Positions 34,694-46,598 of a stretch of DNA of 64,000 nucleotides are shown here, in pieces (the first letter of the stretch is position 1; each line of letters opens with the position of its first letter). The notes under the pieces were generated by a model that searched no databases, had not been told where the DNA came from, and saw nothing but the letters and a program-made list of their open reading frames with translations. Origin of the DNA: Oscillospiraceae bacterium (GTDB lineage Bacteria; Bacillota; Clostridia; Oscillospirales; UBA644); contig CACZQB010000058.1 of the NCBI GenBank assembly GCA_902783255.1, positions 62,001-126,000 on the forward strand, written 5' to 3'. The position numbers were made by a program, and so were the translations under genes.

Positions 34694-36367
34694 ATGAAAT
34701 TAGTGGAAAGACATTCGCCGTCTTGTGAAATTGCATTTCCGAAAAAAACGGAAAGTATAAACCGCGCAGCGGAAATTCTTCAAAAATATATTTTTGATGT
34801 TACAGACTGTATGATCCCAATTGCAGCGAGTGTTTGTGATAAATGTCTGAAAAATAAGATTATCCTCGATGTTTTTCCTTTTGATTTTTCTCCCCAAATA
34901 AATGAAGATCTCGGCAACGAAGGCTTTGTTATCGCGGAAAAAAACGGAACAGCATTTATACTTGCCGCGTGCGAAAACTCTTTGATATTCGGCTGTTATG
35001 AATTCCTTGAAAAATATGCGGGATGTATGTGGCTGACTTCAACCGAAGATTATATACCGCATCGCTGCTCGCTAGAAATCCCGGACGGAACATTTGATAT
35101 CAGTAAGCCTGCCATTGATTACAGAGAGGTCTTTTACCGCGATGCATGGGATCCTGTTTTTGCCGAAAAGCATAAGCTGAACGGTCAGTTTTCACACATG
35201 AAAAACAGGAAGATCCTTGAAGGGCACAAAAACTGGGGTTTCTGGTGCCATTCGTTTTTTAATCTTATCCCGCCTGCAGAATACTACACCGAACATCCCG
35301 AATACTTTTCTCTTGTAGATGGCGAACGAATCAATGACGGTCAGCTTTGCTGCACAAACGATGAAATGATAAAAAACGCTATCAAAAATCTGAAACGGTT
35401 TATTGATGAAAAACCGGAGGCAAAATACTGGTCGGTATCTCAAAATGACAATGCGCGTTTCTGCACGTGCGAAAAATGCCGCAAACTTGATGAGGAAGCA
35501 GGCTCTCATATCGGATCTATCATGTATTTTGTCAATAAAGTCGCAGATGCTTTCCCCGACAAAATCATATCAACGCTCTCTTACTGGTACAGCCGCACTG
35601 CTCCGAAAAAAATCGAGATGCGTAAAAATGTACATATTATGCTTTGCAATATCGAGTGCGATCGATCAAAACCGATAGAAAAAAATCCTCAATGCGAAAG
35701 CTTTGTCAAAGATCTTGCCGTCTGGCATAATTACTGCGGAAATATTTTTCTCTGGGATTATGATATTCAGTTTTCAAATCTAATATCGCCTTTCCCGAAT
35801 TTCAGAATACTCGGACCGAATATGCGTTTCTTTTATGAAAACAATGTCCGTTCGATCTTCAATCAGGGAAACCGCGAAAAAAACGGCGATTTCTGGGCTC
35901 TTCGATCATATCTTCTCGCAAAACTCTCATGGGATCCGTATATAGATACTGAAAAGGTCAAACACGATTTTATTTATGCTTACTATGGTGCAGCAGCTCC
36001 ATATATAGAAAAATATCTTGACACAATGGCGGATGAACTTGAAAAAACAGGTGAACCTCTTTCGATTTTCGGTCAGCCGCAGGATGAAAAATTCTTATCA
36101 AAAGAAATAATTCCCACATATCTTGATCTGTTTTCTTCCGCCGAAAATGCAGTGAAAGACGATAAAAAACTGCTGCTTCGCGTTGAAGAGGACAAGCTCG
36201 GTCTCGTTTACGCTATCCTCAAGGCAAAGCTTTATAACAGCGAAGACGAAAAAGCGTCGTATATTTCATTTTTCAGAAGAGTTGCGACTGAAATAGGTCT
36301 TGAAAAAGTGGAGGAATGGACTCAGACCGTTGATATCTTTCTTGATATGATCTCAAAAACAGAATAA
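34694..36367 (+). CDS. DUF4838 domain protein (putative glycoside hydrolase-like)
   Basis: A protein of about 557 residues. The N-terminal 120 residues resemble the alpha/beta domain that precedes the barrel in alpha-glucuronidases and GH20-like enzymes (SINRAAEILQKYIFDVTDC, then ACENSLIFGCYEFLEKYAGC). The remainder fits DUF4838, with WSVSQNDNARFCTCEKCRKLDEE, a Cys-rich spot, and the late NIFLWDYDIQFSN. No signal peptide is seen. I start at the ATG at 34694 because GAAAGGGG lies 8 nt upstream and the added 47 residues of a longer frame overlap the promoter. It is co-transcribed with a sugar-binding lipoprotein. Enzyme activity is not established for the family. Confidence 0.8.
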   Translation: MKLVERHSPSCEIAFPKKTESINRAAEILQKYIFDVTDCMIPIAASVCDKCLKNKIILDVFPFDFSPQINEDLGNEGFVIAEKNGTAFILAACENSLIFGCYEFLEKYAGCMWLTSTEDYIPHRCSLEIPDGTFDISKPAIDYREVFYRDAWDPVFAEKHKLNGQFSHMKNRKILEGHKNWGFWCHSFFNLIPPAEYYTEHPEYFSLVDGERINDGQLCCTNDEMIKNAIKNLKRFIDEKPEAKYWSVSQNDNARFCTCEKCRKLDEEAGSHIGSIMYFVNKVADAFPDKIISTLSYWYSRTAPKKIEMRKNVHIMLCNIECDRSKPIEKNPQCESFVKDLAVWHNYCGNIFLWDYDIQFSNLISPFPNFRILGPNMRFFYENNVRSIFNQGNREKNGDFWALRSYLLAKLSWDPYIDTEKVKHDFIYAYYGAAAPYIEKYLDTMADELEKTGEPLSIFGQPQDEKFLSKEIIPTYLDLFSSAENAVKDDKKLLLRVEEDKLGLVYAILKAKLYNSEDEKASYISFFRRVATEIGLEKVEEWTQTVDIFLDMISKTE

Positions 36368-36392
36368 CATATGATATATCTTGAGGTGAATT

Positions 36393-37811
36393 ATGAAAAA
36401 CAATACTGTTTCGCATATTATTTCCTTTCTGCTATGCATGGTTATGGTTCTTCTTGTTGCGTGCTCCGCAGGACAGATCGACGAAGTGATCCCGGAATAC
36501 TCTTCGAGTATCACGGGCGACCTTGATCTGAACGGAAAGAATTTCGTTTTCGGTATGGTGAAGGACTACTTTTTTGAAGGTAAAGATTCTGTTCTTACAT
36601 ACATATACAATACCGAATTCGGCGATCTTGCTCTTCAGCGTCTTCGTGATGTCGAAAATAAGCATAACTGCAAAATCGAATTCCGGTATGTTTCAAGGGC
36701 AGGGGAGGCGGCGTATATCGATGTCCTTTCCAATTCATATACGTATGACCTTATACAGGAAGAGTCATACTGGCTTGTCGGATATATCCCGATAGGTATT
36801 TTCACCGATCTTGCTCTTCTCGAAAATATAGATGTCTCCAATCAGGCAAAATGGGGCAACAGACAGCTTCTTCTCTCTACCATGTGGAACGGCGCAGTAT
36901 ATGGAGTTGTGCCCGCATTGCATCCGCTCCGGACTCAGAACTCCGTCGCCGGAATAATAGGTATAAATGAGGATTATATTTCCACGCTTGGTGTTACTGA
37001 CCCGAGGGATTATTATGAAAACGGCACGTGGAACTGGGATACATTCACCAACGTCCTTAATAATTATACATTTAATGCGATGAGTGGGGATAAAGTATAT
37101 TCTTTTGCAAGTGACGCAAGCAGATTTGTGCGCTCCGTTGCATTTTCAAACGGTGACGAGTATATTACATACAACGCCAAAGAAGATACGTTTGAACTCG
37201 GTCTTTATACCGATACTGCGCTTCTTGCTTTGAATCAGTGGTATGAGTGGATGAATGGTCCGACATCTTATAATATTCTCGATGAACCAGGTCTTGATCC
37301 TCTTATAACCGGGCGCGCTGTTCTAGGCAATCTTGATGCTTTTGAAATTCTTTCCAATACCGATTCTGTTGCGTATAACCTCAATAATTACGGTATAGTT
37401 CCATATCCTAACGGACCGGATGCTTCTCCCGGTTGGTATCAGGCGTATAACGAATCGACCGATTTCACAATTTGTATTCCTGTCAGCGCACCAGATGCAG
37501 AAGCTACTGCCGTTATTATGGATAGCCTTTATGAGCCTTTTGAAGGATACGAAACAAAGGAAGATATAATTGATTATCTTGACAAGAATTTCTTTCTTGA
37601 CCCGCGTGACTCTGAATTGTTTTATGAACTTGCAGATGTAGATAAAACATACTTCTTTGCAACTATGGACGGACTTTTTGACATTTGGAACGATTTTCTT
37701 GTCCGCACACCTTCCGAAACGCTTGCAAAATTCAAAGATATTCAATATTCAAAATCAGAAAAAAATCTTCTTCCGCGTCTCAGAACTGCGTATGAAATAT
37801 ACGGAGAATAA
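36393..37811 (+). CDS. Extracellular solute-binding lipoprotein (carbohydrate type)
   Basis: A 472-residue lipoprotein with lipobox cysteine C24 (LLVACSAG). Its sequence is clearly related to the 17249–18670 protein: both have a DL.LQRL.DV..KHNC-like segment, a KWG site after the first lobe, YGVVP or GVVP, and YENG.W. The ligand is unknown. It lies 25 nt behind the DUF4838 gene and is followed by a strong terminator, so no permease can be co-transcribed. The binding protein may feed a shared multi-ligand sugar transporter elsewhere. Confidence 0.85.
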   Translation: MKNNTVSHIISFLLCMVMVLLVACSAGQIDEVIPEYSSSITGDLDLNGKNFVFGMVKDYFFEGKDSVLTYIYNTEFGDLALQRLRDVENKHNCKIEFRYVSRAGEAAYIDVLSNSYTYDLIQEESYWLVGYIPIGIFTDLALLENIDVSNQAKWGNRQLLLSTMWNGAVYGVVPALHPLRTQNSVAGIIGINEDYISTLGVTDPRDYYENGTWNWDTFTNVLNNYTFNAMSGDKVYSFASDASRFVRSVAFSNGDEYITYNAKEDTFELGLYTDTALLALNQWYEWMNGPTSYNILDEPGLDPLITGRAVLGNLDAFEILSNTDSVAYNLNNYGIVPYPNGPDASPGWYQAYNESTDFTICIPVSAPDAEATAVIMDSLYEPFEGYETKEDIIDYLDKNFFLDPRDSELFYELADVDKTYFFATMDGLFDIWNDFLVRTPSETLAKFKDIQYSKSEKNLLPRLRTAYEIYGE

Positions 37812-37832
37812 GCAAATAATAATAAAAACAAT

Positions 37833-37865
37833 GTCCTCTTATACTTTCGCATAAGAGGACTTTTT
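37833..37865. terminator. Intrinsic terminator after the lipoprotein gene
   Basis: GTCCTCTTAT / ATAAGAGGAC, perfect 10-bp stem, 8-nt loop, then T5. On the minus strand ATTGTTTTTATT follows, so it may also end the convergent queA–tgt transcript. Confidence 0.9.
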
Positions 37866-37878
37866 GTTACTTAAATTT

Positions 37879-38817
37879 TCAGCTTCGATTTCCTTTTTTA
37901 AGACAAAGCAGAGATCCTGTTAAAGAGATGATTAATATAAGAGGAAAAACGACAGAAACATCGGCGGTCGAAGGATTATTTGCTTTTACTTCCTTGTTTT
38001 CATATGTCTCTAAATATATTATCTCTGATTCATTTTTTAAAGTTGTTTGCGCAATTCTCCAGCCTTTTTGAGTATAATAAAGGCCTATATAGAAATCGTC
38101 GTATGTATTTTCAAGGTCATGCATATCGTTGTCAAAATAAACAGTAACACGGTATAAGTGCCATGCTCCGTTTTCAGAGGTAAATACTTCTTCTGTGGCG
38201 AAGTTATCATAGTCAAAAGTGAACTGCGCGACCTTACCGCCTATATCGTAAAGCTCGTTTCCGAACACTGTAATTGTGGTGTCTTCAATATAATGTTCAG
38301 CGATATTATCGGTAAAAAGAGTTTTCAGATATCCCGTAAATTTTGCAAAGGTTGAAAAATCATCTAGTAAGGGGTATTTTTCTATTCCGTAATCGTTTAT
38401 CGGGGTTCTTGTATAATCAAGCATTTCTGTGTTGTCGTAAAGATCGGTTTTAAAAAGCCACAACCGTGTTGATATCATTGCTCTTGCTTCATCAGAAGAA
38501 AGACCTGACGGCGGTGTAGACTCGGGAAGGTAATTCATTACTCCGTTCTCCGAAATCTTAACTCTTACGCAGTCGTCAATATAATCGATCTGTTCGTTTC
38601 CTATATCCAGGCTTTTTATCGAAAATACGGAAAGGACAGCGTTGTCTTCATCATAACAGTATTTGATTTCTTCGGCATTTTCGAATCTTTTTGAATCCGA
38701 TACTATTTTTGAAACCGTTTCAGTCATCGATGCGGCAAAAGTAATTGCGGAGAACAACAAAACAGACAATAGCGCAAATAGTTCTGTCCACACTATTATT
38801 TTAATAATCCGCTTCAT
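37879..38817 (-). CDS. Secreted hypothetical protein with NPSTAD C-terminal anchor-like tail
   Basis: I do not recognise the main domain. The 312-residue protein has a signal peptide (about residues 1–29, ending in SAITFAAS) and an acidic Asp/Tyr-rich extracellular region. The C-terminal tail starts at N281 with NPSTADVSV, then about 17 hydrophobic residues, then KKGNRS. This is the layout of a sortase-type sorting signal but with an unusual motif, shared with the protein at 46599–47624. It lies 30 nt after tgt on the same strand and is probably co-transcribed with queA–tgt. Confidence 0.72.
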   Translation of the reverse strand: MKRIIKIIVWTELFALLSVLLFSAITFAASMTETVSKIVSDSKRFENAEEIKYCYDEDNAVLSVFSIKSLDIGNEQIDYIDDCVRVKISENGVMNYLPESTPPSGLSSDEARAMISTRLWLFKTDLYDNTEMLDYTRTPINDYGIEKYPLLDDFSTFAKFTGYLKTLFTDNIAEHYIEDTTITVFGNELYDIGGKVAQFTFDYDNFATEEVFTSENGAWHLYRVTVYFDNDMHDLENTYDDFYIGLYYTQKGWRIAQTTLKNESEIIYLETYENKEVKANNPSTADVSVVFPLILIISLTGSLLCLKKGNRS

Positions 38818-38847
38818 ATTATCACCCTTATTAGTATATTTTTTTAC

Positions 38848-41044
<2,197 letters not shown>

Positions 41045-41098
41045 AGCTTACGAAAAAACTCTCTTTATGTCTTTTATTGAAATTTTTTAATATCTGTG

Positions 41099-41127
41099 TT
41101 GACATATCAAATAAAATCTGTTATACT
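41099..41127 (+). promoter_or_regulatory. SigA-type promoter of the lysine operon
   Basis: TTGACA (41099–41104), 17-nt spacer, TATACT (41122–41127). The transcript would begin at about 41134, right at the riboswitch. Confidence 0.82.
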
Positions 41128-41136
41128 TAATTATAA

Positions 41137-41320
41137 CTTGATAGAGGCGCGTTGTCAATAAGTATTTCGCTTAATTTCGATAAATTTCGGATTGTTGTTC
41201 CTGCAAACAGCGAAAAAAAGGTGCCATCGCCGAGGAAATGACAGAACAGGAAACGTCATTATCCGGACGGACAGTTAAGAGCTGTTCGGCTGTTACCGTA
41301 TTGCGGTATTGAGCTATCTG
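41137..41320 (+). ncRNA. Lysine riboswitch (L box)
   Basis: The leader of asd has the conserved L-box elements in order: GATAGAGGCGCG, then AAGTA, then AAAAGGTGCCATCGCCGAGGAA, then the distal arms, and finally GAGCTATC. The closing helix pairs GATAG (41140–41144) with CTATC (41314–41318). A terminator follows within 30 nt. The downstream asd, dapA and dapB genes make lysine, which supports the call independently. Confidence 0.92.
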
Positions 41321-41345
41321 TTGCGAAAAAATGATTTATTTTATT

Positions 41346-41371
41346 CACGACGGAGCTTTTTCCGTCGTTTT
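41346..41371 (+). terminator. Terminator of the lysine riboswitch
   Basis: ACGACGGA (41348–41355) pairs with TCCGTCGT (41361–41368), followed by TTT. It is 28 nt before the asd start codon and would form when lysine is bound. Confidence 0.82.
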
Positions 41372-41398
41372 GCATATTAAAGGATTGGAGAAATCAAA

Positions 41399-42478
41399 GT
41401 GAGAAATTATAATGTCGGTATAATCGGAGCGACCGGAATGGTAGGTCAGCGGTTCGCCTTATTGCTTGAAAATCATCCGTGGTTCAATGTCACCGTCCTT
41501 GCTGCGTCGGGGCGTTCCGCCGGTAAAACTTATGAGGAAGCTGTGTCGGGCAGATGGCTGATGACGTCCCCGATACCTGAAAAGATGAGAAAAATAACCG
41601 TAATGGACGCAACTGCTGATATCGGTAAAATCACGTCTTCCGTAGATTTTGTTTTCTGTGCCGTTGATATGAAAAAGGATGAGATCAGAGCGCTTGAGGA
41701 AGAATACGCAAAGCACGAATGTCCGGTTATGTCCAATAATTCCGCAAACAGATTTACTCCTGATGTTCCCATGATTATTCCCGAGGTCAACCCTGAGCAT
41801 ATAGCGATAGTCGCTTCGCAAAAAAAGCGTCTCGGAACAAAACGCGGTTTTATTTCCGTAAAATCCAACTGCTCAATACAAAGCTATGTTCCGGCGCTTC
41901 AACCGCTCAGAAAATTCGGCATTTCAAAAATTCTCGCCTGCACATATCAGGCAATATCAGGAGCAGGAAAAAATTTTGATACATGGCCGGAAATGCAGGA
42001 CAATCTGATACCGTACATCGCCGGAGAAGAGGAAAAATCCGAAAAAGAGCCGTTAAAAGTTTGGGGAAAAATAGAAGGGGATCAAATCGTCAGCGCGTCA
42101 TCCCCACTTATAACTACACAATGTCTCCGAGTCCCCGTATCGGACGGCCATTTTGCCGCTGTTTTTGTTTCTTTTGATAACAAACCGACAAAAGAGGAAA
42201 TCATTTCTCTTTGGCAGAATTACAAAGGAGAGCCTCAGCTTCTTTCTCTGCCTACAGCGCCAAAACAGTTTATTCATTATTTTAATGAAGATAATTATCC
42301 TCAGGCAAAACTTCACCGTAATCTTGAAAACGGTATGGCGGTTTCCGTCGGAAGACTTCGCGAAGACTCTCAATACGATTACAAATTTGTTTCGCTTTCT
42401 CACAACACACTTCGCGGCGCTGCGGGCGGTGCGGTTGAAATGGCGGAACTGTATGCCGCAAAAGGCTACTTTGATTAA
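41399..42478 (+). CDS. asd: Aspartate-semialdehyde dehydrogenase, archaeal/fungal type
   Basis: Reduces aspartyl phosphate to aspartate semialdehyde, the branch point to lysine, threonine and methionine. The 359-residue protein has the NADP fold start [14 protein letters not shown] and a catalytic cysteine in [13 protein letters not shown]. Together with the segment PEVNPEH and the length, this places it in the archaeal/fungal subgroup rather than the common bacterial one. The start is GTG with GGAG 8 nt upstream. It is the first gene after the lysine riboswitch and is 11 nt ahead of dapA. Confidence 0.94.
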   Translation: MRNYNVGIIGATGMVGQRFALLLENHPWFNVTVLAASGRSAGKTYEEAVSGRWLMTSPIPEKMRKITVMDATADIGKITSSVDFVFCAVDMKKDEIRALEEEYAKHECPVMSNNSANRFTPDVPMIIPEVNPEHIAIVASQKKRLGTKRGFISVKSNCSIQSYVPALQPLRKFGISKILACTYQAISGAGKNFDTWPEMQDNLIPYIAGEEEKSEKEPLKVWGKIEGDQIVSASSPLITTQCLRVPVSDGHFAAVFVSFDNKPTKEEIISLWQNYKGEPQLLSLPTAPKQFIHYFNEDNYPQAKLHRNLENGMAVSVGRLREDSQYDYKFVSLSHNTLRGAAGGAVEMAELYAAKGYFD

Positions 42479-42489
42479 GGGAGAATAAT

Positions 42490-43371
42490 ATGAAAAAAAC
42501 AGTTTTCACAGGCGCAGGCGTTGCTATAGTGACTCCTTTCAATAAAGATTTATCAGTCAATTACGCCAAGCTTGAAGAATTAATAGAATATCAGATCGCA
42601 AACTCCACCGATGCTATTATAATATGCGGCACAACAGGCGAAGCGTCTACTCTAACCGATGAAGAACATCGTGATGTTATCCGTTTTGCCGTAGAAAAAA
42701 CCGCAGGCAGGATCCCGGTTATTGCAGGCACGGGCAGCAACGATACTGCATATGCGATCGAACTGACCAGATTTGCTGCGGAAGTAGGCGCCGATGCTTA
42801 CCTTAACGTTACTCCGTATTACAACAAAACAACTCAGCTGGGGCTTGTCAGACATTTCAGCGCGATCGCAGATGCCGTGGATATTCCCTGCATTCTTTAT
42901 AATGTTCCCGGCAGAACAGGTATGACCATAAAACCCGAAACATATCTGGAGCTGTCAAAACATCCGAATATCGTAGCAACAAAAGAAGCAAGCGGAAATG
43001 TCGCCGACATCGTTCATATTCGCGCACTTTGCGGAGATGACCTTGATATTTATTCAGGAGAGGACGGACTTATTACGCCAATACTTTCTCTTGGCGCCAA
43101 AGGCGTCATTTCCGTTCTTTCAAACATTATCCCGAAACAGACTCATGAAATCTGTTCCAGTTACTTTAACGGAGATACCGCAAAATCGGCTGAACTGCAA
43201 ATAAAATATTCCGCTCTTATAGATGCTCTGTTTATCGAAACAAATCCCATCCCCGTTAAAACAGCAATGAATATTCTCGGTTTTGATGTAGGCGAATGTC
43301 GTCTTCCTCTTTGTGAAATGACACCCACAAACCTCGAAAAACTCAAAAAAGCACTCGAAATACTTAAATAA
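42490..43371 (+). CDS. dapA: 4-hydroxy-tetrahydrodipicolinate synthase
   Basis: Condenses pyruvate with aspartate semialdehyde. A 293-residue TIM barrel starting [10 protein letters not shown], with the [14 protein letters not shown] motif, the catalytic tyrosine segment [20 protein letters not shown], and the Schiff-base lysine in VATKEASGN. It lies between asd and dapB under the lysine riboswitch. Confidence 0.97.
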   Translation: MKKTVFTGAGVAIVTPFNKDLSVNYAKLEELIEYQIANSTDAIIICGTTGEASTLTDEEHRDVIRFAVEKTAGRIPVIAGTGSNDTAYAIELTRFAAEVGADAYLNVTPYYNKTTQLGLVRHFSAIADAVDIPCILYNVPGRTGMTIKPETYLELSKHPNIVATKEASGNVADIVHIRALCGDDLDIYSGEDGLITPILSLGAKGVISVLSNIIPKQTHEICSSYFNGDTAKSAELQIKYSALIDALFIETNPIPVKTAMNILGFDVGECRLPLCEMTPTNLEKLKKALEILK

Positions 43372-43391
43372 ATTAAAAATGAGGAATTATA

Positions 43392-44153
43392 ATGATTGAT
43401 ATTCTTCTTTGCGGCTGTCTCGGCGTAATGGGAAAAATGATATCGGACTGTTCACTTTCGGACCGTTTTTCCGATAAACTCCGTATAGCGGCAGGCGTTG
43501 ATGTTAAAGACGGACCGGACGTAAAATACCCGGTTTACAGATCCGTAAACGATGTTGATCTGCCTGTCGGTGCAATTGTAGATTTTTCTCATCCGTCGCT
43601 TCTTTCCGACGTCATATCATACGCTTTGAAAAACACACTCCCTGTCGTTCTTGCAACCACGGGTTATACTGAGGAACAAAAAAAGGTGATTGAAAACGCG
43701 TCAGAAAAAATTCCCGTCTTCTTCTCCCCGAATATGTCTTTCGGCGTGAACGTTGTCGCCGATCTCGTAAAAAAAGCCGCGGCGGTTTTCGGAGAAGACT
43801 ACGATGTTGAAATAATCGAAAAACATCATAACCGCAAACTGGATGCTCCTTCAGGAACTGCTCTGATGCTTGCAGATGCTGTTACCGAGGCTGAAAACAG
43901 ACCAATGAAACGCATCTATGAGAGATATTCCGAAAGAAGAAAAAGAACAAACAGCGAAATAGGCATACATTCCGTTCGGGGCGGAACAATAGTAGGGGAG
44001 CACGACGTTATTTTTGCCGGCGATGATGAGGTCATAACTATCAGCCACAGCGCCGGATCAAGAAAGATTTTTGCGATAGGCGCATTGAAAGCGGCAGTAT
44101 TTATTTCCGATAAACCTGCCGGTCTATACTCTATGCAGGATATGATTGATTGA
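43392..44153 (+). CDS. dapB: 4-hydroxy-tetrahydrodipicolinate reductase
   Basis: Reduces hydroxytetrahydrodipicolinate with NAD(P)H. The 253-residue protein starts IDILLCGCLGVMGKMI, has DFSHPSLLSDVISYA, ATTGYTEEQ and the catalytic segment EKHHNRKLDAPSGTA. The nucleotide-binding start has GCLGVMG in place of the usual GxxGrMG, a small departure. It is followed 10 nt later by a regulatory ACT protein. Confidence 0.96.
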   Translation: MIDILLCGCLGVMGKMISDCSLSDRFSDKLRIAAGVDVKDGPDVKYPVYRSVNDVDLPVGAIVDFSHPSLLSDVISYALKNTLPVVLATTGYTEEQKKVIENASEKIPVFFSPNMSFGVNVVADLVKKAAAVFGEDYDVEIIEKHHNRKLDAPSGTALMLADAVTEAENRPMKRIYERYSERRKRTNSEIGIHSVRGGTIVGEHDVIFAGDDEVITISHSAGSRKIFAIGALKAAVFISDKPAGLYSMQDMID

Positions 44154-44163
44154 GGGTGATATT

Positions 44164-44649
44164 ATGATTAACATTAAGGATATTATCGAGTCTGTAACCG
44201 TTGAAAACGCCGTTACGCTTGTAACAGTATATAATCTTCCGAACAATTCGGACAGTATTGCCGATATCTTCAGCTGTCTTGCCGAGAAGGGCATAAATGT
44301 TGATATGATATCTCTCAATCCGTCGTCAGGCGTTCGTCAGACCGTCTCATTTTCAGCAAAAGACGACGATCTTGCCAATATCCTTTCTACTCTCGGCCTG
44401 CTGAAAGCATCATATAGTGATTTGAGAATCGATGTTAACACCAATAACTCAAAATTCACTTTTGCGGGCGAAAAGATGAGAGAGCTTTGCGGCGTTGCCG
44501 CTTTCGTTTTCAGCTCGCTTGGCGAAAAAAAGATAACTGTCAAAATGATTACTACTTCAGAAACCAAAATATCATGTCTTATCGATGAATCCGATTATTC
44601 CGCCGCTTGCGAACTGGTCGATAAAGCTTACGGTATCAAAATAATCTGA
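44164..44649 (+). CDS. Stand-alone ACT-domain protein (aspartokinase-like regulatory part)
   Basis: A 161-residue protein with two ACT-type halves (about residues 15–75 and 95–160). The first reads VENAVTLVTVYNLPNNSDSIADIFSCLAEKGINVDMIS. The second reads FAGEKMRELCGVAAFVFSSLGEKKITVKMITTSETKISCLI, close to the regulatory domains at the C-terminus of aspartokinases, including the last strand pattern. No kinase domain is attached. I start at the ATG at 44164, preceded by GAGGGTGAT, not at 44146 which overlaps dapB. It sits in the lysine operon, so sensing lysine or threonine for a separate kinase is the natural guess. Confidence 0.83.
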   Translation: MINIKDIIESVTVENAVTLVTVYNLPNNSDSIADIFSCLAEKGINVDMISLNPSSGVRQTVSFSAKDDDLANILSTLGLLKASYSDLRIDVNTNNSKFTFAGEKMRELCGVAAFVFSSLGEKKITVKMITTSETKISCLIDESDYSAACELVDKAYGIKII

Positions 44650-44668
44650 CATAATTAATAAGAGGTGT

Positions 44669-46486
44669 ATGATGTATTCTTTTTATTCATCTAACGAACT
44701 CAAACCGAAAGGCTGGCTTTTGCAGCAACTGAAAATTCAGGCTGCAGGACTTTCTGGAAACCTTGATAAGGTATGGCGTGATGTCCGTGACAGCGGATGG
44801 CTAGGCGGCGATGCCGAAAGCTGGGAAAGATTTCCCTATTGGCTTGACGGTTTTATCCCTCTTGCATATCTTCTTGAAGACGAGGATATGATTTCGCGCG
44901 CAAAATATTATGTTTCGCGCATGGTGGCTTTGCAGCGCCCTGACGGATGGATCTGCCCCTGTTCTGATGAACAGATACCTAAATATGATACTTGGGTTAT
45001 TTTTCTTGTTACCAAGGTTCTCCTCGGTTATTATGAGTGCTCGCGTGATGAAAGTATCGTAAAGGTAATTTATGATATCCTTAAAAATTACTACACTCTT
45101 CTGTCATCGGGTAAGATTTCTTTGTTTGGCTGGGGCAAAGCGCGTTGGTTTGAATGCTTTATAGCTCTCGATTTTCTGTATGAGCGTTACCACGAACAGT
45201 GGATGGCTGATCTTGCGAAAATTCTTCAGGAACAAGGCACAGATTACCGAAAACTCGTCGATCGCTGGAAAAGGCCCATGAACGACTGGAGATACGAAAC
45301 ACATATTGTGAATATGGCGATGATGCTTAAAACAGAAGCGGTTACTCATAATATGCTGAACGGAGAATATAAAGGCAGCGCAGAGTATTTTTATGATATT
45401 CTTTACCGTTACAACGGCACGCCCGTCGGTATTTTTACGGGCGATGAGTGCCTTTCCGGTCTCAGTCCCATCCAGGGAACCGAATTATGCTCGGTCGTTG
45501 ATGAAATGTATTCAATAGAAAAACTGTTTGCCGTAACGGGAGACTATAAATGGGCAGAAAGACTTGAATTGATTGCTTTCAATGCTCTTCCTGCAACCAT
45601 AAGCGATGATATGTGGACTCATCAGTATGATCAGATGAGCAATCAGATCGCATGTATCCGCTTCCCCGGCAGATCTCTGTTCAGAACAAACAATTCTGAG
45701 GCGCATATATTCGGTCTTGAGCCTAGTTACGGCTGCTGTACGGCAAATTTCCATCAGGGATGGCCTAAATTCGCTCTCTCTGCTTTTATGAAAGACAGGG
45801 ATAAGATCATCAGCGTAATTCCGGTTCCGTCAGCCCTTGATGATGAAGGCATAAACATTGAACTTGTAACAGATTATCCTTTCAAAAATACGCTTAAATA
45901 CATAATCAGAACGGATAAAGATTTTAAATTTGTCGTAAGGATCCCTTCATTTGCTGAAAACATTACCGTAAACGGAAACAAGACGGAAAAAAGTCCCGAA
46001 ATTACTTTTGACCTTAACGCTGGTGATAATACCGAAATTATTATTTCTTTTGACGTTTTACCTTATTTTGAAAACAGACCATACGGTCTGAAAACAGTTA
46101 AATGCGGATCTCTTGTTTTTTCGCTTCCTATTGAATACGAAAAGAAAATGCGCGAATATGTTTCCAATAATGTTGAAAGAAAATTCCCTTATTGCGATTA
46201 TGAGTATATTCCGAAATCAACATGGAATTTTGGCTTTGCGGACGGAAGATTAAAAGTCAACAGAAAAGAAATAACGGATATTCCCTTTTCTTCTTCAGCG
46301 CCTCCTGTCACAGTTACCGTTAAAATGGCTGAAATCGAATGGGGACTTGAAGATGGCTTTGAAACTGTCTGCGCTAAAATTCCCGAATGCACCGATCCGA
46401 TAGGGGAAGAAAGAGAAATGCAGCTATATCCTTACGGATGCGCAAAACTCAGAGTGACTGAAATACCGTTTGTAAATATTAAGTAA
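44669..46486 (+). CDS. GH127-superfamily glycoside hydrolase (beta-L-arabinofuranosidase-like)
   Basis: A 605-residue cytoplasmic protein of the DUF1680/GH127 superfamily. The domain order is an (alpha/alpha) barrel followed by beta domains. The zinc-cysteine active site is kept: E272 and C274 in GTELCSVVDE, and C356-C357 in YGCCTANFHQG. Outside these motifs it is quite unlike the GH127 enzyme at 18775–20676, so it probably belongs to another family of the same superfamily and may have another sugar specificity. It starts 19 nt after the ACT gene with no terminator between. It is therefore apparently read with the lysine operon, ending at the terminator at 46509–46541. Confidence 0.85.
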   Translation: MMYSFYSSNELKPKGWLLQQLKIQAAGLSGNLDKVWRDVRDSGWLGGDAESWERFPYWLDGFIPLAYLLEDEDMISRAKYYVSRMVALQRPDGWICPCSDEQIPKYDTWVIFLVTKVLLGYYECSRDESIVKVIYDILKNYYTLLSSGKISLFGWGKARWFECFIALDFLYERYHEQWMADLAKILQEQGTDYRKLVDRWKRPMNDWRYETHIVNMAMMLKTEAVTHNMLNGEYKGSAEYFYDILYRYNGTPVGIFTGDECLSGLSPIQGTELCSVVDEMYSIEKLFAVTGDYKWAERLELIAFNALPATISDDMWTHQYDQMSNQIACIRFPGRSLFRTNNSEAHIFGLEPSYGCCTANFHQGWPKFALSAFMKDRDKIISVIPVPSALDDEGINIELVTDYPFKNTLKYIIRTDKDFKFVVRIPSFAENITVNGNKTEKSPEITFDLNAGDNTEIIISFDVLPYFENRPYGLKTVKCGSLVFSLPIEYEKKMREYVSNNVERKFPYCDYEYIPKSTWNFGFADGRLKVNRKEITDIPFSSSAPPVTVTVKMAEIEWGLEDGFETVCAKIPECTDPIGEEREMQLYPYGCAKLRVTEIPFVNIK

Positions 46487-46508
46487 TAACGCAGATGACA
46501 ATACAAAA

Positions 46509-46541
46509 AAAAGAGGAGATTTACATTATCTCCTCTTTTTT
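46509..46541 (+). terminator. Intrinsic terminator after the GH127-like gene
   Basis: AAGAGGAGAT / ATCTCCTCTT with a 7-nt loop, flanked by A and T runs. Confidence 0.88.
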
Positions 46542-46577
46542 AAAAAAAGAAAAGGTATAGCCGAAGCTATACCTTTT
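46542..46577 (-). terminator. Intrinsic terminator after the CBM9-like gene
   Basis: A perfect 12-bp stem, AAAAGGTATAGC / GCTATACCTTTT, with loop CGAA. On the minus strand TCTTTTTTTA follows. It is back to back with the plus-strand terminator. Confidence 0.9.
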
Positions 46578-46598
46578 CGTATGTAGTTTAACTACAAC

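Noticed and set aside
36368..36392. CATATGATATATC shared with the leader near 18687 of the paralogous lipoprotein
   Set aside because: The shared string is AT-rich, close to self-complementary and in the opposite orientation relative to the gene, so chance is likely.
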